This document shows positions 30,518 to 39,780 of a stretch of 64,000 bases of DNA, in pieces. The notes under the pieces were generated by a model that was not told where the DNA came from, did not search any database, and saw nothing but the letters and a program-made list of their open reading frames with translations. The DNA lies in contig NZ_BMNQ01000009.1 in assembly GCF_014646635.1 (NCBI RefSeq), forward strand, positions 1-64,000, written 5' to 3'. The stretch comes from Lentibacillus kapialis (GTDB taxonomy: Bacteria > Bacillota > Bacilli > Bacillales > Amphibacillaceae). Made by a program: the position numbers and the translations under genes. Numbering within the stretch: the first letter of the stretch is position 1; every line of letters begins with the position of its first letter.

Positions 30518-30724
30518 TTACGATTGAATGTGACTGTCGATTTCAGCTACCATATGTTTACATCTCTCATATTCATTCTGTCGCCTTTTTTCAACGGCTA
30601 TGCGCTTATCAAGATTCCTTTCATACTCAACATAGCCCATTTGGTGCGATTGTTGCATTGCTCTTTCCATTTCCGGCGTGTAATGCAATCTTATTCCACT
30701 ATTAATAGTGAACCATCCTTTCAT
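30518..30724 (-). CDS. Small hypothetical protein, helical
   Basis: A 68-residue soluble protein, basic, with a long predicted helix rich in Arg, Glu and Tyr (about 18-65). I do not recognise the family. It has AAAGGATGGTTC near its start region, the start being ATG at 30724 with a weak upstream site, and a strong terminator directly after it, which supports a real gene. It lies between the FAH-family gene and yusE on the same strand. Confidence 0.55.
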   Translation of the reverse strand: MKGWFTINSGIRLHYTPEMERAMQQSHQMGYVEYERNLDKRIAVEKRRQNEYERCKHMVAEIDSHIQS

Positions 30725-30843
30725 TTGATTACGGTATTAACGATACCATATCCTCAATGCCACGACAATCAGCATATAAAGGCTTATAGACGGCAGAATT
30801 CAGAAATATTATGACTGAATTGACTATGCTGAGTTTCATTTAA

Positions 30844-30873
30844 TCATAAAGCAAATTACTGCTAATTGCTTTA
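30844..30873 (-). terminator. Possible terminator of yusE-yusF
   Basis: AAAGCAA and TTGCTTT arms around a short loop, followed by TTTATG on the minus strand. Weak stem. Confidence 0.4.
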
Positions 30874-30921
30874 AATTCCCTAAAAACTACCTCAGCTTCA
30901 TTGCGCTGCCAGTCGGCACAA

Positions 30922-31245
30922 TTAATTCGCAGCAAAAAGCTCCGGCTTGTATGTCATCAGATAGCTGTATACATTGGCAATCGACTTAAAAGCATATACT
31001 TTATCCTTCACTTCTCCATCTTGTTTAATCAACAGAGAAGGGACACTTTCGACCTTATAATTTTGCATAAAATCAGGATTGAGTGACGCATTCATTTCAT
31101 AGAAAATGTTTTGCTGATGAACAGCTTCTATTTTTTCAAGCATGGATCTCGCAAGCGCACACGTGCCGCAAAATGGTGTATAAATATATAGTAAATAACG
31201 TTCCTGTTGCAATACATCATCCGTAATCTGCTGCAAAAAAATCAC
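30922..31245 (-). CDS. yusE: Thioredoxin-like protein YusE
   Basis: A 107-residue thioredoxin-fold protein with a CGTC active site (Cys26 and Cys29) after a beta strand (LLYIYTPF) and the cis-Pro region SVPSLL near residue 68. It has no signal peptide, so it is cytosolic. The exact partner is unknown. It starts one base after yusF, as in the B. subtilis yusE-yusF order. Confidence 0.87.
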   Translation of the reverse strand: MIFLQQITDDVLQQERYLLYIYTPFCGTCALARSMLEKIEAVHQQNIFYEMNASLNPDFMQNYKVESVPSLLIKQDGEVKDKVYAFKSIANVYSYLMTYKPELFAAN

Positions 31246-31246
31246 C

Positions 31247-31600
31247 CTAAATCAGAAAAATCGGATTAACCTCAATTCGCTTTCCTGCTAGTTCAGCGGC
31301 CAATATATTTTCGGGAGTTGTCGCCACTTCACGATAATCACTGCTGATATAAATATGCTCAGCATGCGGAAGCTCGCGTGACAGCTGATGGCGCAGTCTG
31401 ATACCCGGATTGTCCTCATCAACCATAATAAAAACATCCCGGTTGTCAAGGTCATAATTTTCAAGAAGTTCATCAAACTTTTCCACGCCAAGTGTTCCAT
31501 TAGTACAAACAATGTCGGCATCCTCAGCAATCACTTTTTTGATTTGCTTTTTGTCGGTCAATCCTTCCACAATGATAACTTTTTCGGTGTACTCTGTCAT
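31247..31600 (-). CDS. yusF: Toprim-domain protein YusF
   Basis: A 117-residue protein that consists of one Toprim domain: the Glu in VIIVEGLTDKK and the acidic motif MVDEDNPG. Related domains occur in RNase M5 and primases, so a nucleic-acid cleavage or binding role is likely but not shown. It has a TGCAATATAG-type start region with AAGGAGTGCA upstream. It forms an operon with yusE. Confidence 0.87.
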   Translation of the reverse strand: MTEYTEKVIIVEGLTDKKQIKKVIAEDADIVCTNGTLGVEKFDELLENYDLDNRDVFIMVDEDNPGIRLRHQLSRELPHAEHIYISSDYREVATTPENILAAELAGKRIEVNPIFLI

Positions 31601-31644
31601 CTATATTGCACTCCTTAAAGAAACACCATGATAGGGATATAAAT

Positions 31645-31729
31645 TTAGAAAACTTGGCTTATCGCCAAGCTTTAATGGCGAAAGCCTTAGTTGCACTTAT
31701 GCAGTAAGAAATAATTTTTCTTAACTGCC
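31645..31729 (+). repeat. Dispersed repeat element B, copy 1
   Basis: Begins TTAGAAAACTTGGCTTATCG. GGCTTATCGCCA pairs with TGGCGAAAGCC. It ends TTCTTAACTGCC and runs directly into element A copy 4. The ATAATTTATACTTTC tail is slightly shortened. Confidence 0.9.
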
Positions 31730-31810
31730 TTAGAAAAACTCGGCATTCGCCTCGTCTTATAGCGAATGCCGAAGCTTTTTTTATAATTTATACTTTCTGA
31801 CGTTATAAAA
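31730..31810 (+). repeat. Dispersed repeat element A, copy 4, with 12-base deletion
   Basis: Hairpin arms are perfect (CGGCATTCGC / GCGAATGCCG). The segment ATAAGGTCATCC is missing. The tail abuts the gcvH terminator. Confidence 0.9.
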
Positions 31811-31849
31811 AAGCCGACTTCTCATCAGCGAGTTTGTCAGCTTTTTCAT
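31807..31849 (-). terminator. Terminator of gcvH
   Basis: On the minus strand AAAAAGCTGAC pairs with GTCGGCTTTTT (one G-U pair) and continues into TTATAACG, the tail of repeat A. Confidence 0.85.
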
Positions 31850-31861
31850 CATCATTTGTTA

Positions 31862-32245
31862 TTATTCTTGACTGACGGCTTTCTCATACTGCTCAGCAGA
31901 TAATAGCTGATCGACGTCCGATTCATTGGAAGGTTCTAAAACGACCATCCAGGCTTTGTCATATGGTGATTCATTGACATATTCAGGGCTGTCCTCAAGG
32001 TCTTCATTAATTTCGACAACTTTTCCGCTGATTGGGGCATATAATTCTGAAACCGTCTTAACGGACTCAACACTGCCAAATGGCTCATCTGCTTCAATTT
32101 CATCACCGACTTCAGGCAGTTCAACAAAAACAATGTCACCAAGCTCATCCTGTGCAAAGTCAGTAATCCCAATCCGAACTTTTCCATCCTCTTTCTTAAT
32201 CCATTCATGCTCTTCAGTATAAAACAAATCCTTTGGTAAGTTCAT
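31862..32245 (-). CDS. gcvH: Glycine cleavage system H protein
   Basis: A 127-residue lipoyl carrier. The lipoylation site is Lys63 in ESVKTVSEL. It shuttles the aminomethyl group in glycine cleavage and, in Bacillota, also passes lipoyl groups to the 2-oxoacid dehydrogenases. No other gcv gene is in the window, as in B. subtilis, where gcvH (yusH) stands apart. GGAGGGATATCG precedes the ATG. Normal length. Confidence 0.96.
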   Translation of the reverse strand: MNLPKDLFYTEEHEWIKKEDGKVRIGITDFAQDELGDIVFVELPEVGDEIEADEPFGSVESVKTVSELYAPISGKVVEINEDLEDSPEYVNESPYDKAWMVVLEPSNESDVDQLLSAEQYEKAVSQE

Positions 32246-32328
32246 CGATATCCCTCCATTAAATCATTGCAACTGTCACTTCAACTATACTAGGCAGCCA
32301 TGTATTTTTCTAGTATTTCATTCTATTT

Positions 32329-32685
32329 TTAAAGCCAGTTTTCAGTGAATGTGTCTTCTTTAAACCCGACCGTCACCTTCTGGCCATCTGTGACAATCGG
32401 CCGCTTAATCAACATACCGTCTGATGACAGCCATTCAGCCATTTCTTCGATGCTTGCATCCGTGATTTTTTCTTTCATATTTTGCTCGCGATATTTTTTT
32501 CCGCTTGTGTTGAAGAACTTTTTCGGTGGGATATCACTGTTTGACATAAGATTCAACATTTGTTCTTTCGTTGGAGGTTCTTCTACAATATGTATGCTTG
32601 TATAATCAATGTTATGCCCGTCAAGCCACTTTTTCGCTTTTTGGCATGTGCCGCATTTCGGATACCAGTAAAATGTTAATGCCAT
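32329..32685 (-). CDS. yusI: ArsC/Spx-family protein YusI
   Basis: A 118-residue thioredoxin-fold protein of the ArsC/Spx/MgsR family with a CGTC motif at Cys11 and Cys14 and the conserved KRPIVTDG block. It lacks the wider Spx-type RNA-polymerase contact features I could check, so it is either a reductase-like enzyme or a regulator. ATG at 32685 follows GAGGAG at 8 bases. Its place between gcvH and fadE copies B. subtilis yusI. Confidence 0.88.
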   Translation of the reverse strand: MALTFYWYPKCGTCQKAKKWLDGHNIDYTSIHIVEEPPTKEQMLNLMSNSDIPPKKFFNTSGKKYREQNMKEKITDASIEEMAEWLSSDGMLIKRPIVTDGQKVTVGFKEDTFTENWL

Positions 32686-32808
32686 ATGCTTCTCTCCTCT
32701 ATAAATAGGCTTCATTCATTATAGCAAATTTAATACGGAGAGGCGAGCTGTTGTACGCATTTCAGCCGCAAAGTTGTGAACTTCGGAGTTTTCTTTTATT
32801 AGAAAAAT

Positions 32809-32880
32809 TTGGCATTCGCCTTATAAGTGCTGGCGTTTTTTATAAGGTCATCCATCATTTATACTTTCTGACGTTATAAA
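32809..32880 (+). repeat. Dispersed repeat element A, copy 5, partly deleted
   Basis: The left hairpin arm is kept, the loop and right arm are shortened, and the second half (TATAAGGTCATCCATC to GTTATAAA) is intact. The tail abuts the fadE terminator. Confidence 0.85.
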
Positions 32881-32882
32881 CG

Positions 32883-32922
32883 AAAAACTGCCCTGCAGCC
32901 TTTTCGGCCGGGGCAGTTTTCC
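32883..32922 (-). terminator. Terminator of the fadN-fadA-fadE operon
   Basis: AAAACTGCCC pairs with GGGCAGTTTT around a GC-rich inner hairpin, with T-rich sequence after it on the minus strand. Confidence 0.9.
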
Positions 32923-32933
32923 ACAGCTGTCAA

Positions 32934-34718
32934 TTAAACAACATATTTTTCTTCTTCAATGACCTTCGCAGCAATTTTGCGTTTCTTGGCAATCACGTTG
33001 CTTGGCATGTGGCGGGTTAGCTTACGCAATGATGACAGCATCATTCTAAGGTTATCGCCTTCCTCCACGGCAATGAGTGATTCTTTTGCGTCCGCCTCAA
33101 TTCGGTTGAAGGCTTCCTGCACATATACTTGTGTGTAAAGAAGTTTCTGTTTGTGTTGATCTTCACCGTCTTTGCTGATTGCCTTCTCAGTACGCAGGAT
33201 GGCTGCTTCCATGTTGTAAATGTCGTTAACCATGTCAGCCAAATTAATCAGAATTTCCTGTTCATGCTCCAACTTCTGCTGATATTTTTGAGCAGCTAAG
33301 CCAGCGCCAAGCAGCACCATCTTCTTAGCATTTTTAAGCAGATATTTTTCCTGCTCCAACGTCGCATCATTGGGTTCCTCAGGCATCATCATCATGAGTT
33401 CTTCCTGCAATTTCTGTGCTTCCTGAAGGAGCGGCAATTCACCTTTCATTGCTTTTTTCATTAGCGTCCCGGGTACGATCAGACGGTTAATTTCATTGGT
33501 TCCTTCAAAGATCCGGTTGATCCGTGAGTCCCGGTACATTCTTGCCACTTCATATTCTTCCATGAAACCGTATCCGCCATGAAGTTGAACGGCTTCATCG
33601 ACAACATAATCCAAGCATTCGGTAGCGGAGAATTTATTCAATGAACACTCAATTTGGTATTCAGCAATTGCCTTTGCTACCTCTTTCCCATCTGTTAACT
33701 GCTCATCTGTCAATGACCCCATTCGTTGTTCGAACAAACCGACTGTGCGATAGACAGCACTTTCATTTGCGTACGTCTTTGCCGCCATGTCAGCCAACTT
33801 TTCCTGGGTCAGTGAAAAACTGGAGATTGCGGTATTAAATTGTTTCCGTTCATTAACATATTTTGTTGCGACTTCAATTCCTCGTTTAGAACCACCAACG
33901 CCGCCCATAGCGAGTTTATAACGGCCAACGTTCAGGATGTTAAAAGCAATTTTGTGGCCTTTGCCTTTTTCACCAAGCATATTCTCAACCGGCACTTCAG
34001 CATCTTCCAGAATCAATGTACGTGTCGAGGAACTCTTGATACCCATTTTCTTTTCTTCAGGCCCCGTTGAGACACCGGGGAATTCGCGCTCAACAATAAA
34101 TGCTGTGAATTTATCACCATCAACCTGCGCATAAACAATAAATACGTCCGCAAAGGCTGAGTTAGTTATCCATTGTTTTTCTCCATTTAAAATATAATGG
34201 GTTCCAGCTTCATTCAGTGTTGCTGTTGTTTTTCCGCTCATAGCATCCGATCCCGCGCTTGGCTCAGTCAGAGCATAGGCTGCGATTTTCTCACCGGTCG
34301 CCAATTTCGGTAAATACTTTTCCTTTTGTTGAACATCGCCAAAAAAAACGATTGGCAGAGTTCCAATGCCGACGTGTCCGCCATGCGTTATCGAAAAACC
34401 GCCGGCGCGGGCAAATTTTTCGGTGATGATGGCTGAGCTGATTTTATCCAGATTAAGTCCGCCATACGCTTCCGGAATATCTGCACTTAACAATCCGAGT
34501 TCACCGGCTTTTTTCAATAAATCAACAGAGTACTCAAATTCATGGTTCTCTAAGTTGTCAATTTTCGGAATAACTTCCCCATCAATGAAATCATCTGTCG
34601 TTTTGCCGATCATCTTGTGTTCCTCGGTAAAATCTTCAGGTGTCACTATATCTTCGGGTTGCAGGTCTTCCGTCAAAAACCCGCCACCTTTAAATAATTT
34701 TTCGGTTGTTTCACTCAT
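32934..34718 (-). CDS. fadE: Acyl-CoA dehydrogenase FadE
   Basis: A 594-residue flavoprotein that starts each beta-oxidation round. The usual acyl-CoA dehydrogenase core covers about 30-410: YALTEPSAGSDA, QWITNSAFAD and IFEGTNEINR with the catalytic Glu. A C-terminal helical extension of about 170 residues marks the YusJ-type long form. ATG at 34718 has AAAGGAACG upstream. Last gene of the fadN-fadA-fadE operon; the 117 bases before it hold no strong terminator. Confidence 0.94.
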   Translation of the reverse strand: MSETTEKLFKGGGFLTEDLQPEDIVTPEDFTEEHKMIGKTTDDFIDGEVIPKIDNLENHEFEYSVDLLKKAGELGLLSADIPEAYGGLNLDKISSAIITEKFARAGGFSITHGGHVGIGTLPIVFFGDVQQKEKYLPKLATGEKIAAYALTEPSAGSDAMSGKTTATLNEAGTHYILNGEKQWITNSAFADVFIVYAQVDGDKFTAFIVEREFPGVSTGPEEKKMGIKSSSTRTLILEDAEVPVENMLGEKGKGHKIAFNILNVGRYKLAMGGVGGSKRGIEVATKYVNERKQFNTAISSFSLTQEKLADMAAKTYANESAVYRTVGLFEQRMGSLTDEQLTDGKEVAKAIAEYQIECSLNKFSATECLDYVVDEAVQLHGGYGFMEEYEVARMYRDSRINRIFEGTNEINRLIVPGTLMKKAMKGELPLLQEAQKLQEELMMMMPEEPNDATLEQEKYLLKNAKKMVLLGAGLAAQKYQQKLEHEQEILINLADMVNDIYNMEAAILRTEKAISKDGEDQHKQKLLYTQVYVQEAFNRIEADAKESLIAVEEGDNLRMMLSSLRKLTRHMPSNVIAKKRKIAAKVIEEEKYVV

Positions 34719-34835
34719 ATTAATCGTTCCTTTCAATGTTGGATTTTAGTGGATTCCCTCCGCTGAATGGCGAACGTTTAATCACTTTGTATCGCTTTGA
34801 TACGAACTTCAGCGGCTTTCCAGAACACATCAAAC

Positions 34836-36011
34836 CTACAGCAGCTCAAAAACTCCGGCTGCTCCCATACCGCCGCCGATACACATCGTGACAACACCAT
34901 ATTGTACTTGGCGGCGTTTCATTTCATGAATAAGACTGAGTGTCAATTTTGTACCTGTCATGCCGAGCGGGTGACCAAGCGCGATGGCACCGCCATTAAC
35001 ATTGACAATTTCCGGATCCAGATCAAGTGCATGAATGACACGAACTGACTGTGAGGCAAATGCCTCGTTCAGTTCAATCAAACCGATGTCAGATAAATCC
35101 AGTCCTGCAATCTTCAAGGCTTTCGGTACTGCTTCAACGGGGCCGACCCCCATGATATCCGGTTCAACGCCTGCCACAGCAAATGAATGAAATTTGGCAA
35201 GCGGTTTCATCCTTTCTGAATCAGCCTTTTCGCGATCCATTACAAGAACAGTGCCTGCCCCATCGCTCATTTGTGAAGAATTTCCCGCCGTCACGGATCC
35301 GGTGGCGGAAAATGCCGGCTTCAAATTGCCGAGAATTTCTTTTGTTGTTCCTGCACGTACACCTTCATCCATTTCAAACATCGTTGTTTTCTCTTCAACT
35401 TTGTTCTTTTCCCCAATTACACGTTCTGTTACGTCGACTGGAACAATTTCATCGCTGAATTTACCTTTTTCAAGTGCTTTTGCTGCGCGCTCATGACTGC
35501 GGACAGCAAAGTTATCCTGTTCATCTCTTGAAATGTCGAAGCGTTTTGCCACTTCTTCAGCTGTATGCCCCATTTGCATATAATATCCAGGTGCATCCTG
35601 GACAAGCTTCGTATTCGGCTTGATGACATGACCACCCATTGGGATCAGACTCATGGACTCAGCTCCGCCGGCAATAATCGTATCACTTGCACCAATCATG
35701 ATACGCTCTGCTGCATATGCGATACTTTGCAGTCCGGATGAGCAAAAGCGGTTAATCGTGATGCCCGGCACATCATTCCTGAGACCGGCCAAGCCCGCGA
35801 TGTTGCGCGCCATGTTCATACCTTGCTCCGCTTCAGGCATTGCACAGCCGATAATTACATCATCAATGTTTCCATCATAATTCCCTGCTCGTTTCAATGT
35901 CGCTTTGATCGTTAGTGCTGCCAGGTCATCCGGCCTTGTATTGGCCAATGTTCCTTTATTAGCTTTTCCTACAGGGGTTCTTGCTCCTGCAACAATTACT
36001 GCTTCCTTCAC
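34836..36011 (-). CDS. fadA: Acetyl-CoA C-acyltransferase FadA
   Basis: A 391-residue thiolase for the last step of beta-oxidation. The nucleophile Cys90 lies in NRFCSSGLQS, the His in GHPLGMTG and the second Cys in MCIGGGMGAAG. Normal length for the family. It starts 20 bases after fadN and shares its transcript. The order fadN-fadA-fadE is the same as yusL-yusK-yusJ in B. subtilis. Confidence 0.96.
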   Translation of the reverse strand: MKEAVIVAGARTPVGKANKGTLANTRPDDLAALTIKATLKRAGNYDGNIDDVIIGCAMPEAEQGMNMARNIAGLAGLRNDVPGITINRFCSSGLQSIAYAAERIMIGASDTIIAGGAESMSLIPMGGHVIKPNTKLVQDAPGYYMQMGHTAEEVAKRFDISRDEQDNFAVRSHERAAKALEKGKFSDEIVPVDVTERVIGEKNKVEEKTTMFEMDEGVRAGTTKEILGNLKPAFSATGSVTAGNSSQMSDGAGTVLVMDREKADSERMKPLAKFHSFAVAGVEPDIMGVGPVEAVPKALKIAGLDLSDIGLIELNEAFASQSVRVIHALDLDPEIVNVNGGAIALGHPLGMTGTKLTLSLIHEMKRRQVQYGVVTMCIGGGMGAAGVFELL

Positions 36012-36031
36012 GTTTTATCCCCCTCTTCAAA

Positions 36032-38431
36032 TTAGTTTCGCAATGGTTTTCCTTTTAAAAGCATATGTTGCATACGCTGCTGTGTCAGCGGTTCGCTTAT
36101 CAGACTGAGAAATGCTTCGCGCTCCAGATCCAGCATCGTTTGTTCATCAATCAGCGTTCCTTCCTTAATTCGTCCCCCTGATAAGACATATGCTAACTTT
36201 TCGGCAATTTTCAAATCATGATCAGAGGCATAGCCACTGAACCGAAGTGATTTCGCTCCCATCAGCATAGCGGCATAACCTCCATCACCGACGACCGGAA
36301 TCTTTTCGTGTTTCGGTGGCTGATAGCCTGCTTTAGTAAGTGCCAATACGTTTTGCTTTGCATCATGCAACAGGTGATCGGCATTCACACTGATGGCATC
36401 TCTGCTATTCAAAAATCCATTTTCCCGTGCTTCCTCTGCTGATGTCGATACTTTGGCCATGGCTACTTTTTCAAATACATCGTTGGCAACTTTGGTCAGA
36501 TCAAAATCTACGCCCTTAGGCAAATGGCGGAGCTCTTTCAAGTAAAGTTCTTTCGTACCGCCCCCGCCCGGGATAAGACCAACACCGAATTCAACCAGTC
36601 CCATATAGGTTTCAGCAGAGGCCTGGATAGATGCAGACGGCAAGCAAAGTTCAGCACCACCGCCAACTGTCATGTTAAATGGCGCAACAACCACGGGCTT
36701 TTTCGAGTATTTGATAGTCATGGCTGTATTCTGGAATTGACGGACAACCATATCCAGTTCTAAGAAATCGCCATCCTGTGCTGACATCAGCATCATGCCA
36801 AGGTGAGCACCGACACTGAAGTTTTTGCCTTGGTTACCGATTACCAGCCCTTTGTAATTTTTATTCACTTCCTCAATTGAATCATTAATCATCTTGATAA
36901 TATCCAAACCGATGGCATTACCCTGTGAATGGAACTCCAATCCCGCAACACCATCTCCTAAATCGATTAAACTGGCACCGGCATTCTTTTTAATAACGTC
37001 CTTTTCGTCTTTCAATCGCTTCAAATTAACTTCCTTCGGATTAAAATGCTGCCGTTTGTATTCACCCTTATCATAGTAATACACATTGCCATTTTCGGTA
37101 TGATAGAAAGATTCATTTCCGGAATCCAGCATGTTCAATACCCATTCGGGAACTTCCGAACCTTCTCTTTGCATACGTTCGACTGATTTCGGCAGATCAA
37201 GAGCGTCCCACGTTTCAAATGGACCAATATCCCAGCCAAAGCCCCATTTCATCGCCTGGTCGATGGCGATAATGTCATCAGCAATTTCACCGGCAAGCTC
37301 AGCAGAATAAATGAGCACCGGTTTTAAAACAGACCAGACAAAATCACCGGCCTTATCACCTTCAGCAGATACAAGCGCTTTCAGTTTTCGGCTTGGAACT
37401 TTTTCCTGTTTTGCCATTTCTGTAGCATTTGTTTTTATTTTTTTGCGGTCTTCATATTCAAATGTTTGAGGATTCAATTCATAGATCGTGCTTCCGTCTT
37501 TCCCTTTTTTCTTCAGGAAAAAGCCCTGTCCGCTTTTGGCACCGAGCCAGCCTTTTTCATACATTTTTTGCATAAAACTCGGTACTTTGAATACGTCTTT
37601 TTCGTTACCTTCTACCTGATCATGCACATTGTTGGCAACGTGAATGAACGTGTCCAGCCCAACGACATCCAATGTGCGGAAAGTAGCGCTCTTCGGACGG
37701 CCGATCATCGGTCCGGTGATAGAATCCACTTCACCGATACTGTAACCGCCTTTCAGCATTTCCTGTACAGTGACAAGCAGCCCATATGTTCCAATCCGGT
37801 TGGCAATAAAGTTCGGTGTGTCTTTGGCTTCAACCACGCCTTTCCCAAGCACATCCTCGCCAAATGTTTTCATGAACGCCAGCACTTGCGGATCTGTAGC
37901 TTCAGTCGGAATTACTTCCAATAATTTCAGATAGCGTGGCGGATTAAAAAAGTGTGTTCCAAGGAAATGTTTGCAAAAATCCTCAGAACGCCCTTCAGCC
38001 ATGGCCTCCACTGAAATACCGGACGTATTGGAACTCACAATGGTTCCTTCCCTGCGATACTTATCAATGTTTGCAAAAACGTTTTGTTTTACCTCCAGAT
38101 TTTCAACAACTACTTCTACAATCCAATCAACGTCCGCTAATTTGTCAATATCATCTTCTATATTACCGACATCGATTAAGTCGAGACTTTTCTTTGATGT
38201 AATGGGTGATGGTTTTTGTTTTAATAAAGCTTTTTTACTGTCGGAAGCCATACGGTTCCGTACAGCACGGTCTTCAAGCGTTAAACCTTTCTTTTCCTCA
38301 CGTTTGGTCAGTTCACGTGGTACGATATCCAACATCACTGTCGGGATACCGACATTTGCCAAGTGTGCAGCAATGCCGGCACCCATGACACCGGAACCCA
38401 ATACTGCAGCACGCTTGATACTTCGCTCCAT
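36032..38431 (-). CDS. fadN: 3-hydroxyacyl-CoA dehydrogenase / enoyl-CoA hydratase FadN
   Basis: A 799-residue bifunctional enzyme with the dehydrogenase first (Rossmann motif LGSGVMGAGIAAHLA near residue 11, GTHFFNP catalytic region) and the crotonase-type hydratase domain after about residue 500 (QGKNFSVGAHLGMM). This order is the reverse of E. coli FadB and typical of Bacillus FadN. ATG at 38431 follows GGGGGAGAAAAT; an upstream in-frame start at 38449 has no site. It heads an operon with a FadR-type operator and a clear promoter. Confidence 0.95.
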   Translation of the reverse strand: MERSIKRAAVLGSGVMGAGIAAHLANVGIPTVMLDIVPRELTKREEKKGLTLEDRAVRNRMASDSKKALLKQKPSPITSKKSLDLIDVGNIEDDIDKLADVDWIVEVVVENLEVKQNVFANIDKYRREGTIVSSNTSGISVEAMAEGRSEDFCKHFLGTHFFNPPRYLKLLEVIPTEATDPQVLAFMKTFGEDVLGKGVVEAKDTPNFIANRIGTYGLLVTVQEMLKGGYSIGEVDSITGPMIGRPKSATFRTLDVVGLDTFIHVANNVHDQVEGNEKDVFKVPSFMQKMYEKGWLGAKSGQGFFLKKKGKDGSTIYELNPQTFEYEDRKKIKTNATEMAKQEKVPSRKLKALVSAEGDKAGDFVWSVLKPVLIYSAELAGEIADDIIAIDQAMKWGFGWDIGPFETWDALDLPKSVERMQREGSEVPEWVLNMLDSGNESFYHTENGNVYYYDKGEYKRQHFNPKEVNLKRLKDEKDVIKKNAGASLIDLGDGVAGLEFHSQGNAIGLDIIKMINDSIEEVNKNYKGLVIGNQGKNFSVGAHLGMMLMSAQDGDFLELDMVVRQFQNTAMTIKYSKKPVVVAPFNMTVGGGAELCLPSASIQASAETYMGLVEFGVGLIPGGGGTKELYLKELRHLPKGVDFDLTKVANDVFEKVAMAKVSTSAEEARENGFLNSRDAISVNADHLLHDAKQNVLALTKAGYQPPKHEKIPVVGDGGYAAMLMGAKSLRFSGYASDHDLKIAEKLAYVLSGGRIKEGTLIDEQTMLDLEREAFLSLISEPLTQQRMQHMLLKGKPLRN

Positions 38432-38453
38432 ATTTTCTCCCCCTATCATCGTT

Positions 38454-38471
38454 TGAATGAATGCTCATTCA
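38454..38471. promoter_or_regulatory. FadR operator upstream of fadN
   Basis: TGAATGAATGCTCATTCA, a near-perfect dyad. The known Bacillus FadR (YsiA) consensus is TGAATGAMTANTCATTCA; one central base differs. It lies about 40 bases downstream of the predicted transcription start, so repression by roadblock is likely, relieved by long-chain acyl-CoA. Confidence 0.9.
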
Positions 38472-38516
38472 TTTTTCTTGAAAAATAAAAGATAGTCGCC
38501 TATCTATCTATTTGTT

Positions 38517-38545
38517 AGTATAAGTTATATTCTGATAGTTCGCAA
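38517..38545 (-). promoter_or_regulatory. Promoter of the fad operon
   Basis: TTGCGA (38545..38540), 17 bases, TATACT (38522..38517). Predicted start near 38510. The rest of the 354-base gap (38432-38785) holds only the operator and the short upstream region of yitT. Confidence 0.75.
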
Positions 38546-38785
38546 TAAAAACATGGCATATTTTTTCGATAACGTGACACGTCATTTAGCGTAATCGAAT
38601 ATTTAAGTTCATTCAAGACCTATTCGGTTGCGAACTGTCGGCTATTCTTTGTGAAGATCAGTATAAAAACCTTTTATGAACTGACAAACTGCGTTAGAAT
38701 AATAAAGGTTTTGATAAACGAAAAATTGAATTCAGATGTACAATAAGACCAACAGTCTCGCTACTAAAGAAAGGATTTGCATCAT

Positions 38786-39640
38786 ATGAACAAAAAACTT
38801 ATGACAGAATATGCTCAAATTATTATCGGTGCTTCACTAGTTGCACTTTCCTATAACCTTTTCCTCCTCCCCTCCAGATTGGCAGCGGGCGGGATTTCAG
38901 GAGTCAGTACCATTCTCTATGAATTGTATGCATTAAGTCCTGCCCTCACCCAATTATTAATCAACCTCCCCATTTTCATTATCGGCTGGATCGCCCTGGG
39001 AAAAGATTTCAGCTGGAAAACGCTGCTGGGTACTTTTTGGGTACCATTTATGATATTCCTGACAGCAGATATCCCTTACACAGTTTCAAATCCTGTGCTC
39101 GCTGCAATTTATGGTGGTATTATTCTTGGGGTCGGTCTTGGAACAGTTTACAAAGGACGTGGATCAACGGGTGGCACTGCGGCTATTGCACAGGTTGTTA
39201 AAAAATTTACCGGCTTTTCAAGTGGGTATTCTCAACTGATTGTTGATGGTCTGGTTGTCATTTCTTCTATTATTGTATTCAATCTGGAACTAACATTATT
39301 CGCACTCATGTGCATCTATATTACAAGTAAAACCATTGATATCGTTCAGTTGCGTACATCAGCAACTAAACTGATCATGATCATTACAGAAAATGAAGTG
39401 AAAATCCATGATATGATCAGCGACCAGATTGACCGCGGACTGACAAAGGTCCAAACTATCGGCGGCTATTCCAACCAGGACAGAACCATGATTCTCTGTG
39501 TTGCTGAACAACAAGAGGCCGTAAAATTGAAAAGAATGATGCAAGATGAGGAACCAACATCATTTGTTGTCTTTATTGATGCATCAGAAGTGTTGGGACG
39601 GGGGTTCACACTTGATAAATATTACGGGCAAAAATTTTAG
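38786..39640 (+). CDS. YitT family membrane protein with C-terminal DUF2179 domain
   Basis: A 284-residue protein with five or six membrane helices (about 10-195, YitT/DUF161) and a cytosolic C-terminal domain (about 200-284, DUF2179). Motifs GISGVSTILYEL and RGSTGGTAAIAQVV are typical. Function unknown; often described as a transporter-like protein. ATG at 38786 has AAAGGA upstream; a TTG nine bases earlier is less likely. It lies just before the zinc operon but is separated by a strong terminator. Confidence 0.87.
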   Translation: MNKKLMTEYAQIIIGASLVALSYNLFLLPSRLAAGGISGVSTILYELYALSPALTQLLINLPIFIIGWIALGKDFSWKTLLGTFWVPFMIFLTADIPYTVSNPVLAAIYGGIILGVGLGTVYKGRGSTGGTAAIAQVVKKFTGFSSGYSQLIVDGLVVISSIIVFNLELTLFALMCIYITSKTIDIVQLRTSATKLIMIITENEVKIHDMISDQIDRGLTKVQTIGGYSNQDRTMILCVAEQQEAVKLKRMMQDEEPTSFVVFIDASEVLGRGFTLDKYYGQKF

Positions 39641-39652
39641 TAAACCCCAGCA

Positions 39653-39683
39653 AAAATCGGCAAGTTGCCGATTTCTTTTTTTG
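39653..39683 (+). terminator. Terminator of yitT-like gene
   Basis: AAATCGGCAA pairs with TTGCCGATTT and is followed by CTTTTTTT. Confidence 0.92.
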
Positions 39684-39701
39684 GCAATATTGTCACATTT
39701 A

Positions 39702-39749
39702 TAAATCGTAATCATTCCTATTTACAAATCGTAATCATTACGATAATAT
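39702..39749 (+). promoter_or_regulatory. Zinc operon promoter with two abutting Zur boxes
   Basis: Box 1 (39702-39724) starts TAAATCGTAATCATT; box 2 (39725-39747) starts CAAATCGTAATCATTACGAT. Both match the Bacillus Zur operator built on AAATCGTAATNATTACGATTT. They cover the promoter TTTACA (39721-39726), 17 bases, TAATAT (39744-39749), so zinc-loaded Zur should block RNA polymerase. Confidence 0.92.
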
Positions 39750-39780
39750 TGATGTATTCTTTAGGAAAGGACTTTGCAGG

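Noticed and set aside
37466-37924. 152-codon plus-strand open frame
   Set aside because: Antisense to fadN, no ribosome binding site or promoter.
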